Positions 61,085-64,000 of a DNA stretch of 64,000 bases are shown one piece after another. The DNA is from Comamonas testosteroni. Lineage in GTDB: Bacteria; Pseudomonadota; Gammaproteobacteria; Burkholderiales; Burkholderiaceae_C. The position numbers and the translations under genes are program-made. How positions within the stretch are numbered: position 1 is the first letter of the stretch; every line of letters begins with the position of its first letter. The stretch spans positions 5,614,501-5,678,500 of the forward strand of contig NZ_CP129672.1 of assembly GCF_030505195.1 (NCBI RefSeq), given 5' to 3'. Under the pieces are notes generated by a model that was given only the letters and a program-made list of their open reading frames with translations, did no database searches and had not been told where the DNA came from.

Positions 61085-63478
61085 ATGAGCGATTTGGCAA
61101 TTGCTGAGCCGGCTGTGACAGAGGCATCTACTACTGCGGCCGAGGCCGCCCCGGCGGTACAGGAAGTCGCTGATGAATTTGGCACGATCGAAGGCGCAGA
61201 TTTTCTGGCCGAAGTGATTGATGAAACCCTGCCCCTTGGAGATTTCATACGCGAGTTTGGCCAAGGGCTGCTCGATCAGGTCCGGTCACAGAACCCGCCT
61301 GTCTATCTACCGCAGCACGATCAAATGTCCGAGGCCTGGCTGGCCCGCCAGCAGATCCTCGACAATTTGAAGCGTAAGCCATTCAAAGAGCAATCCGAAG
61401 CGGTTCAGGCCATCGTGAAGCTTCTGGCTGATCGAGGCGAGCCAGCTGCGGTCTTGAACTCGGAGATGGGCACGGGCAAGACCATGATGGCCATCTGCGT
61501 GTCTGTGCTGCTTCAGCAGCTGCAGCGACGCAATCCGCGCACGCTTGTGATCTCACCTCCGCACCTTGTCTACAAGTGGCGGCGCGAGATTCTTGACACG
61601 GTACCCGGCGCTCGGGTCTGGATCTTGAATGGCCCGGACACACTGCGCAAGCTGCTGCAGATGCGTGCCCGTTTGGGCATTACAACGAGCCAGCCGGAGT
61701 TCTTCGTGCTGGGCCGTGTGCGGATGCGTATGGGGTTTCATTGGCGTCCGTCCTTTATCGAGCGCACCATCCTCGTTGGTGGCCAGCGTTTCGTGGCTGC
61801 ATGCTGCCCTTGCTGCATGCGGCCGCTCGAATCGAAGGGCGATGACGACGAGACCTTGCCCATGTCCGTGCCCTTGGCCAAGCAGGTCCTCAGTGACCGC
61901 CGGCGAAAGTGCGAACACTGCAACTCGACGCTGTGGACGCTGATTCGCAATGGGCGGCCCATCGACTCCATGTCCGACCTGGTGCTCAACGCACTTCAGC
62001 AGATGCCAACCATCGGCCCGGTTTCTGCGAAGCGGCTGCTCAGCAAGTTTGGAGAGAAAACACTGGCTGCGATGCTGGAGGACAACGTCTACGAGTTCTT
62101 GAACTTGATGGACGAGAACGGGGAGCTGGTATTCAGCGACAAGCAGGCGAAGCGCATGGAGCGAAGCCTGGCCACGTTCGAGTTTTCAATCGGGCAGGGC
62201 GGCTATCAGCCCACGGAGTTCATCAAGCGCTATCTGCCGACCAACTACTTTGGTTTGCTGGTGGTCGATGAAGGACACGAGTACAAAAACGAGGGCTCGG
62301 CCCAGGGTCAGGCAATGGGCGTGTTGGCCAGCCAGTGCGAAAAGGTGCTTCTGCTGACGGGCACACTCATGGGCGGCTATGCGGATGATCTTTTTCACCT
62401 GCTCTGGCGCATCAATCCCAGGGTGTTGATCGAGGACGGCTTCAAGCCATCCAAGACAGGTTCCATGGCTGCCGCGACCATGGGCTTCATGCGCGTGCAT
62501 GGAGTGCTCAAGGACATCTACAAAGAGACCTCAACTACTTCCCACCGCACGGCCAAGGGCAAAGGCGTGACTGTTCGCACAAGCAAGGCTCCAGGGTTCG
62601 GCCCCGTGGGTATCTTGCGTTACGTGCTTCCCATTACGGTATTCCTAAAGCTGCGGGACATTGGGCAGAAGGTGCTGCCGGCGTATGACGAGTCCTTTGT
62701 TGACGTGCAAATGCGCGATGACCAAGCTGAGGCATACGTCGATATGTCGATGAAACTGGTGCAGATCCTGAAGCAGGCCTTGGCCATGAAGGACAGCACT
62801 CTGTTGGGGGTGGTCATGAACGTACTGCTTGCCTGGCCAGAATGCTGCTTTCGTTCGGAAACGGTGAGGCATCCAAGAAGCAAGGAGCTGCTGCACATGC
62901 AGCCGGCTCTGTTCGATGATGTTGAATGCACTCCGAAAGAGGCCAAGCTCATTCAGCTCTGCATGGATGAGAAAGCCCTCGGCCGCAAGGTCCTGGTCTA
63001 TTCAATCTATTCAGGCACCCGCGACACCACGGCCCGGTTGCGCATGCTGCTCGAAGCCAGGGGGTTCAAGGTAGCTGTGCTGCGTGCCAGCGTAGATGCG
63101 GCCAAGCGTGAAGACTGGGTAGCGGACCAGGTAGAGCGAGGCATCGATGTGCTCATCACCAATCCCGAGCTGGTGAAGACTGGCCTGGATTTGCTTGAGT
63201 TCCCAACGATCGCTTTCATGCAATCGGGATTCAACGTCTACACGATGCTTCAGGCTGCCAGGCGCTCCTGGCGCATTGGTCAGAAGCATGATGTTCGCGT
63301 GATCTTCCTTGGCTACGCCGGCACTTCACAAATGGAATGCCTGCGACTCATGGCCAAGAAAATCGCGGTATCGCAGTCCACCTCTGGCGATATGCCTGAA
63401 AGTGGACTGGACGTTCTCAACGACAACGAGGGCGAAAGCATTGAGATGGCTCTCGCGAGAGACCTTTTGACGATGTAG
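61085..63478 (+). CDS. SNF2-type helicase with internal zinc ribbon
   Basis: 797 residues from ATG 61085 with GGAG; the longer frame lies in the leader. Motif I NSEMGTGKTMMAI near 127, motif Ia LVISPPHLVYKWRREI, motif II VVDEGHEYKN near 393 (DEGH), motif III LLTGTLMGGY and motif VI ARRSWRIGQKHD near 726. A large insert between motifs Ia and II holds four cysteines pairs-wise (CCPCC near 239, CEHC near 275), a zinc ribbon. Much larger insert than in the SNF2 protein at 10823, so it is not a duplicate of it. Typical of ICEs next to DUF6094 proteins; may remodel or unwind element DNA. Confidence 0.88.
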   Translation: MSDLAIAEPAVTEASTTAAEAAPAVQEVADEFGTIEGADFLAEVIDETLPLGDFIREFGQGLLDQVRSQNPPVYLPQHDQMSEAWLARQQILDNLKRKPFKEQSEAVQAIVKLLADRGEPAAVLNSEMGTGKTMMAICVSVLLQQLQRRNPRTLVISPPHLVYKWRREILDTVPGARVWILNGPDTLRKLLQMRARLGITTSQPEFFVLGRVRMRMGFHWRPSFIERTILVGGQRFVAACCPCCMRPLESKGDDDETLPMSVPLAKQVLSDRRRKCEHCNSTLWTLIRNGRPIDSMSDLVLNALQQMPTIGPVSAKRLLSKFGEKTLAAMLEDNVYEFLNLMDENGELVFSDKQAKRMERSLATFEFSIGQGGYQPTEFIKRYLPTNYFGLLVVDEGHEYKNEGSAQGQAMGVLASQCEKVLLLTGTLMGGYADDLFHLLWRINPRVLIEDGFKPSKTGSMAAATMGFMRVHGVLKDIYKETSTTSHRTAKGKGVTVRTSKAPGFGPVGILRYVLPITVFLKLRDIGQKVLPAYDESFVDVQMRDDQAEAYVDMSMKLVQILKQALAMKDSTLLGVVMNVLLAWPECCFRSETVRHPRSKELLHMQPALFDDVECTPKEAKLIQLCMDEKALGRKVLVYSIYSGTRDTTARLRMLLEARGFKVAVLRASVDAAKREDWVADQVERGIDVLITNPELVKTGLDLLEFPTIAFMQSGFNVYTMLQAARRSWRIGQKHDVRVIFLGYAGTSQMECLRLMAKKIAVSQSTSGDMPESGLDVLNDNEGESIEMALARDLLTM

Positions 63479-63485
63479 CCCATTT

Positions 63486-63517
63486 TGACCACAAGCTGTT
63501 TTCACAGCTTGTGGTCA
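63486..63517. terminator. long perfect hairpin after the helicase gene
   Basis: TGACCACAAGCTGT-TTTC-ACAGCTTGTGGTCA, 14-bp arms. Flanked by TTTT on both sides in part, so it may work in both directions. It closes this part of the backbone; from 63518 to 63774 I see no gene. Confidence 0.7.
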
Positions 63518-63774
63518 TATTTCTATATTTCTGAAGTCTTGACAGACATACAATTGTCACGCATAGTTACACAAGGCTTCGTTGGAAATCTTCGCGTTCA
63601 ACCCTTGTGAGGAGCCCACAAGATAAATTCCACGCGGAGTGTTCAATGAAATAACGCCTTCCAGTCTTCCTGCACAGTCGTCGGCTGTCGCGTCTTAATC
63701 AAAATTCCTATTGCTTGTTTGCACTCGATTAATTTTGCTTCGAGCGCAATTCCTATCTGATACAGAGGTTCCGA

Positions 63775-64000
63775 ATGAAGATTTCTAGCACATTGTCTCT
63801 TGTCGCAATTGCATGCGCGCTCGCTGCATGCGGGGGTGGTGGCGGTGATAGCGGAGGAAGCGCACCTTCCGACTCCAAGCCGGTCCCGGAAACCCCCAAA
63901 GCGAACTATCCAATGGAGATTCCGTCCAGTAATTATGCGGATGCGAATCGTGCGCAAATCTTCGACATAATCAACAAAAACCGCATGACATGCGGTTTCA
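63775..64000 (+). CDS. lipoprotein with probable CAP/SCP-like domain, N-terminal part
   Basis: The frame runs from ATG 63775 (AGAGG upstream) past the window end; about 75 residues are visible. Lipoprotein signal MKISSTLSLVAIACALAACG with lipobox LAAC, a Gly/Ser linker (GGGGGDSGGSAPSDS), then NYPMEIPSSNYADANRAQI and FDIINKNRMTCGF, which resembles the start of a CAP (SCP/PR-1) domain. It would sit in a membrane facing the periplasm or surface. The CAP call is tentative because only the first helix is seen. Confidence 0.6.
   Translation, partial: MKISSTLSLVAIACALAACGGGGGDSGGSAPSDSKPVPETPKANYPMEIPSSNYADANRAQIFDIINKNRMTCGF

Noticed and set aside
1..64000. Integrase, att sites, relaxase, type IV secretion genes, tRNA genes
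   Set aside because: Looked for and not found. The ICE interpretation therefore rests on the replication and maintenance gene families only; a plasmid cannot be excluded.

Overview
The window looks like part of a large integrative and conjugative element (ICE), or a related plasmid, from a betaproteobacterium, most likely Burkholderiales/Comamonadaceae. This rests on the SPI-7/PFGI-type island replication proteins (STY4528-like, TIGR03761/PFL_4669-like, DUF3577/STY4534-like, DUF3275, DUF2857, DUF3158), the BpH3-type H-NS protein, a DUF4148 protein and the metal-resistance gene content. No relaxase, type IV secretion gene, integrase, att site, tRNA or rRNA is visible, so only the replication/maintenance half of the element and its cargo are seen.

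Layout. (1) 1-16.7 kb is the left backbone: a partial SprT-like metalloprotease, a VapBC toxin-antitoxin pair, ParA/ParB, a run of replication-type genes (DUF2857, STY4528-like, winged-helix proteins, PFL_4669-like, DUF3158-like, SSB), a SNF2 helicase, an H-NS-like silencer and several unknown genes. A 36-bp dyad-containing repeat array (7260-7434) follows the STY4528-like gene and may be an iteron-type origin. (2) 16.9-53.5 kb is metal(loid) cargo: TauE/SafE with a ModE-like regulator; a cusCBAF copper/silver efflux operon whose cusC start is split by an ISL3-family IS; copZ-like chaperone, copRS, copABCD and a Cu P-type ATPase; an ars cluster with two ArsR regulators, two arsenate reductases, ArsB, ArsH, an MFS transporter and two ArsO-like flavoproteins; and a second heavy-metal RND operon with a His-tailed EamA transporter. 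(3) 53.9-63.5 kb is the right backbone: STY4534-like, DUF3275, many short unknown genes, a DUF6094 methyltransferase-like protein and a second SNF2-type helicase. A partial CAP-like lipoprotein gene runs off the end.

How the parts work together. The cop/cus genes describe cytoplasmic export (P-type ATPase, CopZ), periplasmic oxidation and sequestration (CopA, CopC, CusF), outer-membrane steps (CopB) and trans-envelope export (CusCBA). Two CueR-like promoters and CopR-like dyads suggest two layers of copper sensing. The ars genes combine reduction, export and flavin oxidation.

Most unusual feature. More than ten backbone genes on both sides of the cargo share a two-hairpin 5' leader: a GC-rich C-run/G-run hairpin, then a small hairpin that pairs with or encloses the Shine-Dalgarno sequence. 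Arm sequences differ from gene to gene while the architecture is kept. Terminator-like hairpins also sit between these genes with little or no room for new promoters. Together this suggests an element-wide RNA-level control system. All structures were found by eye and none has been tested by computation.
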